From Papio anubis (Eukaryota > Chordata > Mammalia > Primates > Cercopithecidae): DNA of 64,000 nucleotides. Below, piece by piece: positions 44,880 through 55,867 of the stretch (positions are counted from its first letter, which is position 1; each line of letters starts with the position of its first letter). The stretch is from positions 147,122,262 through 147,186,261 of the forward strand of contig NC_044978.1 of the NCBI RefSeq assembly GCF_008728515.1. Reading direction: 5' to 3'. A program made the position numbers and the translations under genes. The notes under the pieces were generated by a model. It made no database searches. It saw only the letters and a program-made list of their open reading frames with translations, and was not told the origin of the DNA.

Positions 44880-45054
44880 TCTTTTTTTTTCTTTTCTTTT
44901 TTTTTTAAAGACAAGGTCTTGCTCTGTTGCCCAGGCTGGAGTGCAGTGGTGTAATGATAGCTCACTGCCACCTCTAATTCCCGGGTACAAGCGATCCTTC
45001 CACCCTGGCCTCTCAAAGCTTTGGGATTACAGGCATGAGCCACTGTGCCTGGCA
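44880..45054 (-). mobile_element. Alu, antisense, internally deleted, TTTTC tail
   Basis: T-rich tail with TTTTC units, AGACAAGGTCTTGCTCTGTT, then a jump to CTGGCCTCTCAAAGCTTTGG; ends GAGCCACTGTGCCTGGC. Confidence 0.88.
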
Positions 45055-45070
45055 TATTCACTTCTCTTCT

Positions 45071-45383
45071 TCTTTTTCTTTTTCTTTTTTTTTTTTTTTT
45101 GAGAGTCTTGCTGTGTTGCCCAGGCTGGAGTGCAGTGGTGTAGTCTTGGCTTACTGCAACCTCTGCCTCCCAGGTTTAAGCGATTCTCATGCCTTAGCCT
45201 CCCCAGTAGCTGGGATTACAGGTGTCTGCCACCATGCCCAGCTATTTTATTTTTTTATATTTAGTAGAGATGAAGTTTCACCATGTTGGCCAGGCTGGTC
45301 TGGAACTCCTGGCTTCAAATTGATCCACCTGCCTCGGCCTCTTACAGTGCTGGGATTACAGGTATGAGCCACTATTCCTGGCC
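45071..45383 (-). mobile_element. AluS, antisense, 16-bp target-site duplication
   Basis: Tail with CTTTTT units, GAGAGTCTTGCTGTGTTGCC to GAGCCACTATTCCTGGCC. TATTCACTTCTCTTCT (45055-45070) pairs with TATTCACTTGTCTTCT (45384-45399). Confidence 0.94.
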
Positions 45384-45469
45384 TATTCACTTGTCTTCTG
45401 AAGCCCATCCATAGACAGCTCTTGCCTTGGAAGCTGCAGTGAAAACAAAAATTCTAATTAAAAGTTATC

Positions 45470-45735
45470 AATACAGAAATAAAGTGTATGTATTCACACA
45501 GTGGAATACTGTGCAACCTTTATAAAATTGAGAAAACTTTATACTCTGATACGAAACAATTGCCAAAATAAAAATCTCTCTGGAAAGATACAGAAGGAAC
45601 CAACTGATAATATTTGTTGCCTCCAGAGATGGGAAGTATGTATCTGAGAGGCAGGATAAGAGGGAGACTTTTTACCCTTTTGAAATTTGAACCACGTGAA
45701 TATATTATCTACTAAAGGAATAGAAAGAAAATTAA
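45470..45735 (+). mobile_element. Old L1 (L1M) 3' fragment
   Basis: CACAGTGGAATACTGTGCAA, GTTGCCTCCAGAGATGGGAA and TTTGAACCACGTGAATATAT are L1M 3' UTR words in sense order. Confidence 0.7.
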
Positions 45736-46259
45736 AAATAAAGAAGCCATGTGGACATTTGAATTTCACTGAGATTTAATTGTTTGCACAAAACTTGAAT
45801 AAAACCTGACAGATGCCATTTTTAAGAAGTCAGCATATATAATTAATTGGTTGGTATAATTATTGAAAATATGCATAAGATTGAACTAAACACACATGAG
45901 ACTTAAGGAACAGGCTTTTGAAGAGCTGTGAGGTCAGTTTAAATAAGCTGTGGTCTGAACTGTTTCATTGCTCCACTCCTAGAGGCAGCTTTCACATCAT
46001 GGTGTACTATGTGGAATGCTCTCCCTGGAGCAGTGCTTGACTTTGTTATAATATCGTTTTTGCCAAATAATATGCTTTTGCCATGCGTACGTATCTGAAC
46101 TTGGTGTCTAAGGCCCCTACCTAGCTCTCTGATTTTCTCTCTCTGTCTTTTGAGTGTGTTAGGTTGGTTCTGTTTCTCTTTTAGAGCTTTTGTTGTTGCT
46201 ATTTTCTCTCTTCGAAATACTCTCCCTCCACATCCTTGAGTGTCTGCTTTTTTTTCATC
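45736..46259. other. Intron 1, no feature recognised
   Basis: About 520 bp without an identifiable repeat or exon. Confidence 0.5.
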
Positions 46260-47537
46260 ATTTAAGTTTCTCTTGCCTGATCCAAGGTCATGAAGATTTA
46301 TGCTTAAGAGCTTTGTAGTTTTAGCTCTTACATTTAGGACTTTTATCCATTTTTGAGTTAATTTTTATATATTGTGTGAAGTATAGAGGTCCAACTTTAT
46401 TCTTTTGTATGTGGACATCTAGTTGTCCCAGCATCATTTTTTGAAAAGACTCTTCTTTCTCCATTGAATTATCTTGGCACCCTCGTCAAAAATCAGTTGA
46501 CTGTAAATGTGAGAGTTGTTTTCTAAACTCCCAGTTCTATTCCATTGATCTGTACATCTATCTGAATGCCAGCAACACACTGCGTTACTGTGGCTTTGTA
46601 ATAATTTTTGAAGTCAGGAAGTATGTCCTCCACCTTTGTTCTTTTTCAAGATTGTTTAGGCTATTCCATTTCCTTGAATTTCCATATGAATTTTAGAATC
46701 AGCAAAGATACCACATGGAATTTTGATAGAAAATTTATTGAATCTGTAGGCCAATTTAGGGAATATTGCCATCTTAACAATATTAAATCTTCCCATCCAT
46801 GAATGTGGGATGCCTTCATTTGTTAGGTCTTCAGTTTGTTTAAACAATATTTTGTAGTTTTTCATAGTATGAGTTTTACACTTCATTTGTTAAATATATT
46901 CCTAAGTATTTTATTCTTTTTGGTGATTTTTTAAGTGGAACTGCTTTCTTTTTTTTTTTCTTTTGAGACGGAGTCTCACTCTGTCCCCCACACTGGAGTG
47001 CAGTGGCACAATCTCGGCTTACTACAAGCTCTGCCTCCCAGGTTCATGCCATTCTCCTGCCTCAGCCTCCTGAGTAGCTGGGACTACAGGCACCCGCCAC
47101 CATGCCCGGCTAATTTTTTGTATTTTTAGTAGAGACAGGGTTTCACCGTGTTAGCCAGAATGGTCTCGATCTCCTGACCTTGTGATCCGCCCGCCTCGGC
47201 CTTCCAAAGTACAGGATTACAGATGTGAGCGCCCGGCCAGAACTGCTTTCCTAATTTCATTTTTGGATTGTTTATTGCAAAAGTATACAGAAATACAATT
47301 GATTTTTGTATATTGATCTTGTATCCTTGCTGAACTCATTATTCAAAGTGTTTAGTGGATTTCTTACGTTTTTCTGTAAGATTGTTTCATCTGAAAACAC
47401 ATGGGTTTACTTCTTGTTCAATGTAGGTGGCTTTTATTTCATTTTATTGCCTAATTCTTTTGCTAGAAACTCGACAACATTGAGTACAAGTGGCAAGAGC
47501 AGACATATTTTTTCCTGTTTTTAGGGGGAAAGCCCTC
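46260..47537 (-). mobile_element. L1 ORF2 fragment, antisense, split by an Alu
   Basis: CCATTTTTGAGTTAATTTTT, CCATTGATCTGTACATCTAT, TTAACAATATTAAATCTTCC, then after the Alu GTATCCTTGCTGAACTCATT. All are antisense L1 ORF2 wording. Stops interrupt every frame. Confidence 0.87.
46949..47239 (-). mobile_element. AluS/Y, antisense, 11-bp target-site duplication
   Basis: GAGACGGAGTCTCACTCTGT to GAGCGCCCGGCC. GAACTGCTTTC flanks at 46938-46948 and 47240-47250. Confidence 0.95.
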
Positions 47538-47594
47538 CAACCACTTAGTTTTTGCTTCCAAAGTATGAGGCCTTAATATAATTTTAAATATTTT

Positions 47595-47901
47595 CTTTAT
47601 TTGTTTATTGATTGATTGATTGATTGAAACGGAGTCTTGCTGTTACCCAGGCTGGAGTGCAGTGGCATGATACCAGCTCACTGCAACCTCCACCTCCCAG
47701 GTTCAAGCGATTCTCCTGCCTCAGCCTCCCAAGTAGCTGGGACTACAGGCATGTGCCACCACAACTGACTGTTTTTTCTGTTTTTAGCAGACGGGGTTTT
47801 GTCCTGTTGGCCAGGCTGGTCTCAAGCTCCTGGCCTCAGGTAATCTGTCTGCCTCAGCCTCCCAAAGTGCTGAGATTACAGGTGTGAGCCACTGTGCCTG
47901 G
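47595..47901 (-). mobile_element. AluS, antisense, (TTGA)n in tail
   Basis: Tail contains a TTGA run (47607-47627), then AACGGAGTCTTGCTGTTACC to GAGCCACTGTGCCTGGCTT. Confidence 0.92.
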
Positions 47902-48253
47902 CTTAAATACTTTAAAATTATTTCATGATTTTCTTTTCTGTCCTCCCACTGGTTAAATCATTTTATAATTTATTCAGATATATGATTTTGCATTTTAGTG
48001 ATTTTTAGGATAAAATATTTTTATACTTGGATAGACTTGTGAAGTATGTTGATGATAATCAATTTCTGCTCATGGATTTGATGGACTTTTAAAAAATATT
48101 AACCAGAAATACTTGTATTTCTTTATTACTTTCAAAATAGAGAAGTAAAACCAAAATACAGTATTTTGTCAACCACTCTGCAGTGTACTGTGGTACTTAT
48201 TTTGCATAAAACTGTGTACTCTTCAAAGATAAAATGAACACATAATTTGCTTT
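47902..48253. other. Intron 1, no feature recognised
   Basis: About 350 bp, AT-rich, possibly older L1 sequence; not assigned. Confidence 0.45.
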
Positions 48254-48893
48254 CTCTTCTTTTTTTTTTTTTGAGGTGGAGTCTTGCTCTGTTGCCCAGG
48301 CTAGAGCGTAGTGGTACAATCTCAGCTCACTGCAACCTCCGCTTCCCAGGTTCAAGCAATTCTCTTGCCTCAGCCTCCAAGTAGCTGGGACTGCAGGTGC
48401 TCGCCTGTATTTTGAAATACAAAAATCACCAGCTGATTTTTGTATTTTGTTTTGTTTTATTTATTTTTTTTATAGAGATGGAGTCTCACCTTGTCACCCA
48501 GGCTGCAGTGCAGTGGCATGATCTTGGCTCACTGCCAACCTCTGCTGCCCTGGTTCAAGCGATTCTCTTGCCTCAGCCTCCCGAGTAACTGGGACTACAG
48601 GCATGTGCCACCACATCTGGCTAACTTTTTTGTGTTTTTAGTAAAGACGGGGTTTCCCCATGTTGGCCAGTCTGTTCTCGAACTCCTGACCTCTGGCGAT
48701 CTGCCTGCCTTTGCCTCCCAAAGTGCTGGGATTATAGGGGTGAGCCACCGCACCTGGCCAATTTCTGTATTTTCAGTAGTGATGAGGTTTCACTATGTTG
48801 GCCAGGCTGGTCTCGAATTCCTGACCTCAAGCCATCCACCCGCCTTGGCCTCCCAAAGTGCTGGGATTAAGGTGTGAGCCACCGCACCCGGCC
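48254..48893 (-). mobile_element. Outer Alu, antisense, split by an inner Alu
   Basis: Right half at 48254-48449 (GAGGTGGAGTCTTGCTCTGT onward), left half at 48760-48893 (AATTTCTGTATTTTCAGTAG to CACCGCACCCGGCC). A 14-bp perfect inverted repeat marks the junction near 48430. Confidence 0.85.
48450..48759 (-). mobile_element. Inner AluS, antisense
   Basis: TTTATTTATTTTTTTTATAG, GATGGAGTCTCACCTTGTCA to GAGCCACCGCACCTGGCC. Confidence 0.92.
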
Positions 48894-49103
48894 AAAAAAA
48901 GAAAATATTTTTGTGTTGCCTTCGTTTTTATTTATTAACTATTATTTTTAAATTTTTTATTTCCATGGGTTTTTGGGGAACAGGTGGGATTTTGGTGCAT
49001 CCATCACCTGAGTAGTATGTATGAATCCAGTTTGTAGTCTTTTATCCCTCACTTCCTTCCCACCGGTTCCCTGACTCCCTAGAGTCCATTGTATTATTAT
49101 TCT

Positions 49104-49373
49104 TATTTTTTTGTTTCTGAGGGGGTCTTGCTCTGTCCCCCAGGCTGGAGTGCAGTGGTGATCTCGGCTCACTGCAAGCTCCACCTCCCAGGTTCACCCC
49201 ATTCTCCTGCCTCAGCCTCCTGAGTAGCTGGGACTACAGGCTCCTGCCACCATGCCCAGCTAATTTTTTGTATTTTTGGTAGAGACAGGGTTTCACCGTG
49301 TTAGCCAGGATGGTCTCAATCTCCTGACCTTGTGATCCATCCGCCTCGGCCTCCCAAAGTGCTGCACCCAGCC
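49104..49373 (-). mobile_element. AluS/Y, antisense
   Basis: TTTTTTTGTTTCTGAGGGGG to AAAGTGCTGCACCCAGCC with a short deletion. CCATTGTATT repeated on both sides. Confidence 0.92.
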
Positions 49374-49556
49374 CATTGTATTGTTCTTATGCCTTTGCAT
49401 CCTCATAGCTTAGCTCCCACTTATAAGTGAGTGAGAACATACAATGTTTGGTTTTTCATTCCTGAGTTACTTCACTTAGAATAATAGTCTCCAGTTCCAT
49501 CTGGGTTGCTGCGAATGCCATTAATTTATTCCTTTTTATGGTTCAGTAGTATTCCA

Positions 49557-49592
49557 TTGTGTGTGTGTATGTATATATATGTATATATATAT
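49557..49592. repeat. (TG)n(TA)n microsatellite in L1
   Basis: Alternating TG and TA units at the usual variable site of the L1 3' UTR. Confidence 0.9.
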
Positions 49593-49639
49593 CCCACAGT
49601 TTTTTTATCTACTTGTTGATTGATGGGCTGAATGACTTA

Positions 49640-50130
49640 ATATTTTAAAAGAGCTCAAATCATTGCATGGCACAGAGTGAGGCCTCTAGAAAGGTGTGTT
49701 AAGTAAACAAATGAAGTCCTGAATCAGGGCAGTGGCAGTGGGAATAGAGGGGAGAAGACAGCAGTATTTGGGAGATAGTTTAGGTTGGATGATTAGGTGG
49801 AAGGTCAGAGTGAGAAGGAAAAGCTGTGGCCATGTTTCTGTTTTGGGTGAATGGTGGTGCTGTGCATGGAGATGGGGAATAAAGGGAGAGAAGCAAGTCC
49901 CAGCTGAAGATGAATTTAGTTGAGGACATTATTAGTTGGAGGTACCTTTGGGGGATTTGCACAGAGATGGATTTGGCTGCATGTTGGCTGCATGAATATG
50001 GAGTTCAGAGCTGGTCTGGAGAAACAGACATGAGATTTAGGAAGTATCAGTATGTACATAAGTGGTACTGGGGTTAAGTAGGTGTGAGTTAGTTCGCACA
50101 GTGTGAGTGTGTGGTTCCGGAGTTTTGACT
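49640..50130 (+). mobile_element. Second copy of the unnamed ancient repeat
   Basis: GGTGGAAGGTCAGAGTGAGA, GGTGAATGGTGGTGCTGTGC, GGAAGTATCAGTATGTACAT. The general word order parallels 17098-17820 and the same dispersed repeat I cannot name. Strongly diverged. Confidence 0.45.
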
Positions 50131-50659
50131 TGGGATTCCCAATAGGCTTTAGGGGAAAACCCCTAACATTGGATACAAAGTTTTGTGTAAATGTTTGTTT
50201 TTTCATGTATCTGTGGAAAACATATGTACTTTCATCCACAAAAGCATAAAAACAATTGGCATGATGAGTGAGAGAGCACCTGCTTTGTTTCCTTGGCACA
50301 CATTTTGGCTTATTTTAATAAATGAGCAACTTGTTGCAGGTATTGACAACTTCCTTCACTAGCATATAAGCTCTGTAACGGCAGGGGCCACAAGGAGAGG
50401 GAACTGCTGTATAACGTGTGGCTCACGGTGCGTTTTCCACAAATATTAGAGGAATGAATAAGTACAAGTAAACTTTATATTTCCACTAAAAATATAAATA
50501 AACTAGAAGGTAAAACTTCCTGGTATAAAAACATCTCTAGCACTGTTGCATGACTTTATATCTAAGCTATTAAAACACTTAGTGACGAATAATATAGCCT
50601 AGAGAAATACAGTTATTTTATGATGTTGTAGGTCTCTTTTCAGTTTGGACTTAATTTCT
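50131..50659. other. Intron 1, L2-like tail, otherwise nothing
   Basis: TAAGCTCTGTAACGGCAGGG to TATTAGAGGAATGAATAAGT (50366-50463) resembles an L2 3' end. No exon seen. Confidence 0.45.
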
Positions 50660-50951
50660 TTTTTTTTGAAACGGAATTTTACTCTTGCCCAGGCTGGAGT
50701 GCAATGGCGTGATCTCGGCTCACCGTAACCTCCGCCTCCTGGGTGCAAGCGATTCTCCTGTCTCAGCCTCCCGAGTAGCTGGGATTACAGGTGTGCACCA
50801 CCATGCCCGGCTAATTTTGCATTTTTAGTAGAGACAGGGCTTCTCCATGTAGGTCAGGCTGGTCTTGAACTCCTGACCTCAGGTGGTCCACACATCTCGG
50901 CCTCCCAAAGTGCTGGGATTACAGGTGTGAGCCGCCGCACCTGGCCCGGTT
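50660..50951 (-). mobile_element. AluS, antisense, with target-site duplication
   Basis: GAAACGGAATTTTACTCTTG to GAGCCGCCGCACCTGGCC. TTGGACTTAATTTCT appears on both sides. Confidence 0.94.
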
Positions 50952-51033
50952 GGACTTAATTTCTGTGTTCATTTAAGTAGTTTAAATTTGATTTTTTTTG
51001 GCTCAGAAGTCAGTTGTAAAAAGCTAGCTTCTG

Positions 51034-51320
51034 GGCTGGGCTTTGTGGCTCACGCCTGTAATCCTGGCACTTTGGGAGGCGGATTGTGAGGTCAGGAGTT
51101 CGAGACCAGCCTGGCCAGCATAGTGAAACCCTGTCTCTACTAAAAATACAGAAAAATTAGCTGGGTATGGTGGTGGGTGCCTGTAATCCCAGCTACTCGG
51201 GAGACTGAGGCAGGACAAGTGCGTGAACCTGGGAGGTGGAGCTTGCAGTGAGCTGAAATTGCCCCACTGCACTCCAGCCTGGGCGACAGTGGGAGACTCT
51301 GTATCAAGAAAAAAAAAAAA
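51034..51320 (+). mobile_element. AluS/Y, full length
   Basis: GGCTGGGCTTTGTGGCTCAC to poly-A; AG(C/T)TAGCT(T/C)CTGG on both sides. Confidence 0.94.
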
Positions 51321-52502
51321 GTTAGCTCCTGGATGAATAAAAACCATAATCAGAGTACATTAGCCCTGGTGAAAATGTCAAAATTCTGAAATAAACCATT
51401 AGATCAGGCATAAACAGTCTCAAATGCTTTAGTTATGCAGGTATGAAAACATAACTTATTTTTTTAAACCTAATTTAGGTAATTGTTTCAATTTGCTATT
51501 TAATATGCCTGTGTCGGTTTGTATTTTTGGATCAGGTACTTGGAAACTTCTGTGATAGAGTGTTTCATTGAATGCGTAAAGTTCAGTGATAGTAAATATT
51601 ATGACTTCAGAATCTTATACTTCCCCCTTGTCACAACAGCAGTAGAAATGGGTCTTTTTGCTCTCATGGGAGTGGCCTCGCAGGTAGACTTAACAGATAC
51701 TGGGGTGAGTAGGGGAAGTAATTTCTATTCTCTATTTCTGTTCACTCAGTGTGCTTTATTTCATCTGTTCTTTCTTTTCTGTGCTCTGCTTTGTTTTCTA
51801 AAGACAGATTAAAGAAAGATTAGGAACAGAAAGTAGAATGAAAGCTTCACAAGAACAGAGACCTAGCGTCTTTTGTTTATCCCAAGCATCAAGAATAGTT
51901 CCTGGTCCATAAAAGGCTCTGAGTAAATATTTCTTGAATGGATAAATGAATGATTGAAAAGAGTTGATGCGGGCTCTTAAAATTCTTCCTAGCTAGAACT
52001 TGTTACTGTTCAAAGGTTTTTCAGACCACACTTACATTTCACTCACCAGTGTTTTCCTCAGAGAAGTTTTTGAGACCCAATCTAGACTGTTAAATTAGTA
52101 ACATCAATTATAAATCTAGAGATATTTCTGATTTCTTTAAAAAAACTTATTTGTCTGGCTTAAAACAAATTTTAAAGAAGAGGAAATGTCCTAATAAAAG
52201 TGAAAGTATATTTTTGTTTTTTGTAGCCACATTGTAATATGAGAGTAACAGAAAATCAGTTATAGAAACTCAATTTTATTAACTCAGAAATACTATATAA
52301 TCAGCATTAATTTAATACCTTCTTAAAATTTCTTAGGTAAAGTCATAGCACAAAGTTAATCCCAATTAAAGATTCTTTTAATACATAATCTTTAAAAACA
52401 AATCTACCATTAATTTTGTTTTACATAATCAAGAACCTCTCTTTCTGAGTGCAGTTGTGAAGGTCAGTGGCCTGAGAAATAACAGTTCATGTGTTCAATG
52501 AA
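51321..52502. other. Low-repeat intron 1 stretch
   Basis: About 1.2 kb with no Alu. ATAGTTCCTGGTCCATAAAA to CTTGAATGGATAAATGAATG (51893-51953) looks like an L2/MIR tail. A 97-codon frame at 51519-51812 is not recognised and lacks support as an exon. Confidence 0.5.
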
Positions 52503-52798
52503 TTTTTTTTTTTTTTTTAAAAACGGAGTTTTGCACTATTTCCCCAGGCTAGAGTGCAGTGGTATGATCTTGGCCCACTGCAACCTCCGCCTCCCGGGTT
52601 CAAGTGATTCTCCTGCCTCAGTCTCCTGAGTAGCTGGTATTACAGGCACGCACTACCACGCCCAGCTAATTTTTGTATTTTTAGTAGAAATGGGGTTTTG
52701 CCACGTTGGTCAGGACGGTCTGGAACTCCTGACCTTGTGATCTACCTGCCTCGGCCTCCCAAAGTGCTGGTTTATAGGCGTGAGCCATCACGCCCTGC
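52503..52798 (-). mobile_element. AluS, antisense
   Basis: T-run, AAACGGAGTTTTGCACTATT to GAGCCATCACGCCCTGCC. Confidence 0.93.
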
Positions 52799-52799
52799 C

Positions 52800-53450
52800 G
52801 ACTATTTCTTTTAGAAATGAAATTACTGGGCAAAGGGTATGTACCTTTAAAATTTTGATAAGTGTGGCTAGATTGCCTTCCATAAAGGTTATACCAGTTT
52901 TTTTTTTAAGGTGAAGTCTCGCTCTGTCACCAGGCCAGAGTGCAGTGGCATGATCTCCGCTCACTGCAACCTCTACCTCCTGGGTTCAAGCGATTCTCCT
53001 GCCTCAGCTTCCCAAGTCGCTGGGACCACAGGTGTGCGCCACTTTGCCCAGCTAATTTTTGTATTTTTAGTAGAGATGGGGTTTCACCATGTTGGCCAGG
53101 ATGGTCTCGATCTCTTGACCTCGTGATCCACCCGCCTCAGCCTCCCAAAGTGCTGGGATTACAGGCATGAGCCATCGTACCCGGCCGAGGTTATACCAGT
53201 TTTACTTCTGTCAGCAGTAAGAGTGCGTGAGCATCTGTTTCCTCACATCCTTGACAGATATGGGCATTATCAGTCTTTTAAAACTTAGGGGAAAATGATC
53301 AAGTTTTAATGTATCTGCTTATTTGTGACGTCTAGTATTTTTTGTGTTTGTTGGTTATTTGCACTTATTTTATACTTTGCCTATTAGGAGCTTTTATTTA
53401 TTTTTCTATTGATTGGGTTATCTTTTATTGATTTGTAGGAACCCTTTTTT
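52800..53450. mobile_element. Old L1M-class fragment, interrupted by an Alu
   Basis: TACTGGGCAAAGGGTATGTA, GATTGCCTTCCATAAAGGTT, then TTTCCTCACATCCTTGACAG and GGCATTATCAGTCTTTTAAA. I associate these with L1M 3' sequence; orientation not settled. Confidence 0.55.
52901..53187 (-). mobile_element. AluS, antisense, 15-bp target-site duplication
   Basis: AGGTGAAGTCTCGCTCTGTC to GAGCCATCGTACCCGGCCG. AGGTTATACCAGTTT flanks at 52886-52900 and 53188-53202. Confidence 0.95.
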
Positions 53451-53477
53451 ACATGTTTTGTGTGTGTGTGTGTGTGT

Positions 53478-53780
53478 TTTAAGATAGGGTATTGCTCTGT
53501 TGCCCGGGTTAGAGTACAGTGGTTTGATGGTCATGGCTCACTGCAGCCTCAAACTCTTGGTGCACAAGTGATCCTCCCACCTCAGCCTTCTGAGTAGCTG
53601 GGACTACAGGCATGCAGGCATGTGTCACCACACCAAGCTGATTTTTTTTTTTTTTAAATTTGTAGAGATGGGGGTCTCCCTGTGTTGCCCTGGCTGGTAT
53701 TGAACTCTTGGGCTCAAATGATCCTCCCGCCTTGGTCTCTCAAAGTATTGGGATTACAGGCGTGGGCCACCACACCTGGC
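53478..53780 (-). mobile_element. Alu, antisense, old, with TG run at its tail
   Basis: Preceded by a TG run (53459-53477); GATAGGGTATTGCTCTGTTG to GGCCACCACACCTGGCC. Confidence 0.9.
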
Positions 53781-53785
53781 CTGTT

Positions 53786-53786
<1 letters not shown>

Positions 53787-53839
<53 letters not shown>
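53787..53839. repeat. (GA)n(TA)n(T)n tract
   Basis: About 18 GA units, seven TA units, then a T-run leading into the next antisense Alu. Confidence 0.95.
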
Positions 53840-53854
<15 letters not shown>

Positions 53855-54137
53855 TTGAGACGAGTGTCGCTCTGTCGCCCAGACTGGAGTGCAGAGGGGC
53901 ATTCTCGGCTCACTGCAACCTCTGCCTCCAAGGTTCAAGGGATTCTTGTGCCTCAGCCCCCTGAGTAGCTAGGATTACAGGCGTGCACCACCACACCTGA
54001 CCAATTTTTGTATTTTTAGTAGAGACAGGGTTTTGCTATGTTGGCCAGGCTGGTCTCAAACTGCTGGTCTCAAGCAGTCCACCTGCCTCGGCCTCGAAAG
54101 TGCTGGAAATACAGGCGTGAGCCACTGCGTCCAGCCT
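53840..54137 (-). mobile_element. AluS, antisense, tail grown into microsatellite
   Basis: GAGACGAGTGTCGCTCTGTC to GAGCCACTGCGTCCAGCC. CTGTTGTAGA precedes the GA tract and recurs right after the Alu (from about 54137), so the tract lies inside the insertion. Confidence 0.93.
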
Positions 54138-54162
54138 GTTGTAGATATTTTTAAGTTAGTTG

Positions 54163-54296
54163 CTTTTTTTTTTTTTTTTTTGAGATAGTTTCACTATGTT
54201 GTCCAGGTTGAACTTGAACTCCTGGGTTCAAGCAATCCTCTTGTCTCAGCCTCTCTGGTAGCTGGGACTATAGGTGTGCACCACAGTGCCCAGCTC
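54163..54296 (-). mobile_element. Alu monomer copy, antisense
   Basis: T-run, GAGATAGTTTCACTATGTTG to CACAGTGCCCAGCT; GTTGCTT on both sides. Confidence 0.8.
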
Positions 54297-54432
54297 TGTT
54301 GCTTGCATTTTAACTTTGTTTATGGCACTTTTATTTTTGTGTAGTAAAATCTACCTTTCTTTAGGAATGGTTTCTGGCCTTGATGTTCAGCTTTGAGGGC
54401 CTTCCACTTGCCAAGATTGAAAAATAAATATA

Positions 54433-54739
54433 GGCCGGGCGCGGTGGCTCAAGCCTGTAATCCCAGCACTTTGGGAGGCCGAGACGGGCGGATCACGAGG
54501 TCGAGAGATCGAGACCATCCTGGCTAACACGGTGAAACCCCGTCTCTACTAAAAAAAATACAAAAAACTAGCCGGGCGAGGTGGCGGGCGCCTGTAGTCC
54601 CAGCTACCCAGGAGGCTGAGGCAGGAGAATGGCGTAAACCCGGGAGGCGGAGCTTGCAGTGAGCTGAGATCCGGCCACTGCGCTCCAGCCTGGGCCACGA
54701 CAGAGCAAGACTCCGTCTCAAAAAAAAAAAAAAAAAAAA
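54433..54739 (+). mobile_element. Cercopithecid-type AluY in RFC1 intron 1
   Basis: GGCCGGGCGCGGTGGCTCAA start, GTAAACCCGGGAGGCGGAGC, GAGATCCGGCCACTGC. Perfect 14-bp duplication GAAAAATAAATATA at 54419-54432 and 54740-54753. Near-consensus, so young. Confidence 0.97.
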
Positions 54740-54753
54740 GAAAAATAAATATA

Positions 54754-55865
54754 AACATTTGTTCCTTTCTCCACTCATATGCTCAACAAGAATTATTCTA
54801 TGCAGGCAAGAGAAATGTTTAGATCCATTATTTGGGAGTTAGACTTGTTTTTCTGCATTTCATGAAGTCTTTGAAGGTCTAGAACATTGGACAGCAAATG
54901 TTAATTGGAAGAGTCAGGTGAAGTCACACACTATAAATTAAGGACAAATTGCTGACCTTTGCCTCTTAGATGTTTACACCCCAGATGACTGCTCACACTG
55001 GAGATAGTTCTAAAAAAGTATGAGTAAAATGGCTTCCATTCTGATGAAAATTATTTTCTAAAAACTTTGATTTTTGGTGTATACTGAGTTAGGTTAGGAT
55101 GCTGCAATTTCTTTAACTCTTACGTTGCCATCAGAGTATGGGGAAGTTTAGGGGAGTAGGGTAAAGTAATGCAAAAGGAAAGAAAGGAGGATGTGAGTGG
55201 AAATAATTACTTAGGGAGGAAATGGTGTAACAGTGCTAAGGAGTGGCAGTGCAGATTTTTGTGCAGACAAAACCCAGACAACTCAATGTTACCAGTAGCT
55301 GGATGTTCTGAATTACATTTTGTTTTCATTCTCTTCTCAGTTTTAAGCATTTTTGGTCTGAAAACAGGTTGAAAACCACCACTTGCTTTAACCAGGTTAT
55401 TAGTTTACAGTTTGGTTATTTCCATGGCACACATGCACTATCATTCTGTCTTTCTCTGTGTGTATGTGTTTAAACAATCACTACTTTTTATTTTTATTTT
55501 TAAAATGTTTCCATCTATGAGCTCACTTAGAACAGTCACGATTGTTTGAGTGAAGAATCACTGTGTAATTTCAAAAAAGTGAAATTGATGTGAAACTCAT
55601 TTGCTCCAGAAGCAATAAAGTAGTTGTCAGCCTCAGACTTGATTCTCTGTAATTATAGGAAAGAGGGTGGTTTTCTTTATTGTTCTTCTCCTCTTTAGCA
55701 TCTGACACAGATGTCTCAGTTTCATAGCTGAGACACCCATTCTGTAAGCAGTATCTTTTAAACTTAGATTTAATTAGGATGGATTTGTAACTAGGAGATT
55801 TACAAAAGAGGATATATGTAAAGCCAGAGAAGTCTTTAATCCTTTTTTTAAATATTTGTTTATTT
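54754..55865. other. Repeat-poor intron 1 stretch
   Basis: About 1.1 kb without a recognised repeat or exon, one of the larger unique blocks in the intron. Suitable for checking conservation. Confidence 0.55.
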
Positions 55866-55867
55866 TG

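Larger units (their letters stand above)
48935..49629 (-). mobile_element. L1 3' end, antisense, interrupted by an Alu
   Basis: GGGTTTTTGGGGAACAGGTG, GTATTATTATTCTTA before the Alu, then TAGCTCCCACTTATAAGTGA and GTAGTATTCCATTGTGTGTG after it. Confidence 0.87.

Noticed and set aside
51519..51812. 97-codon frame as an extra RFC1 exon
   Set aside because: No acceptor/donor pair in frame, and the known N-terminal RFC1 sequence passes directly from exon 1 to exon 2.
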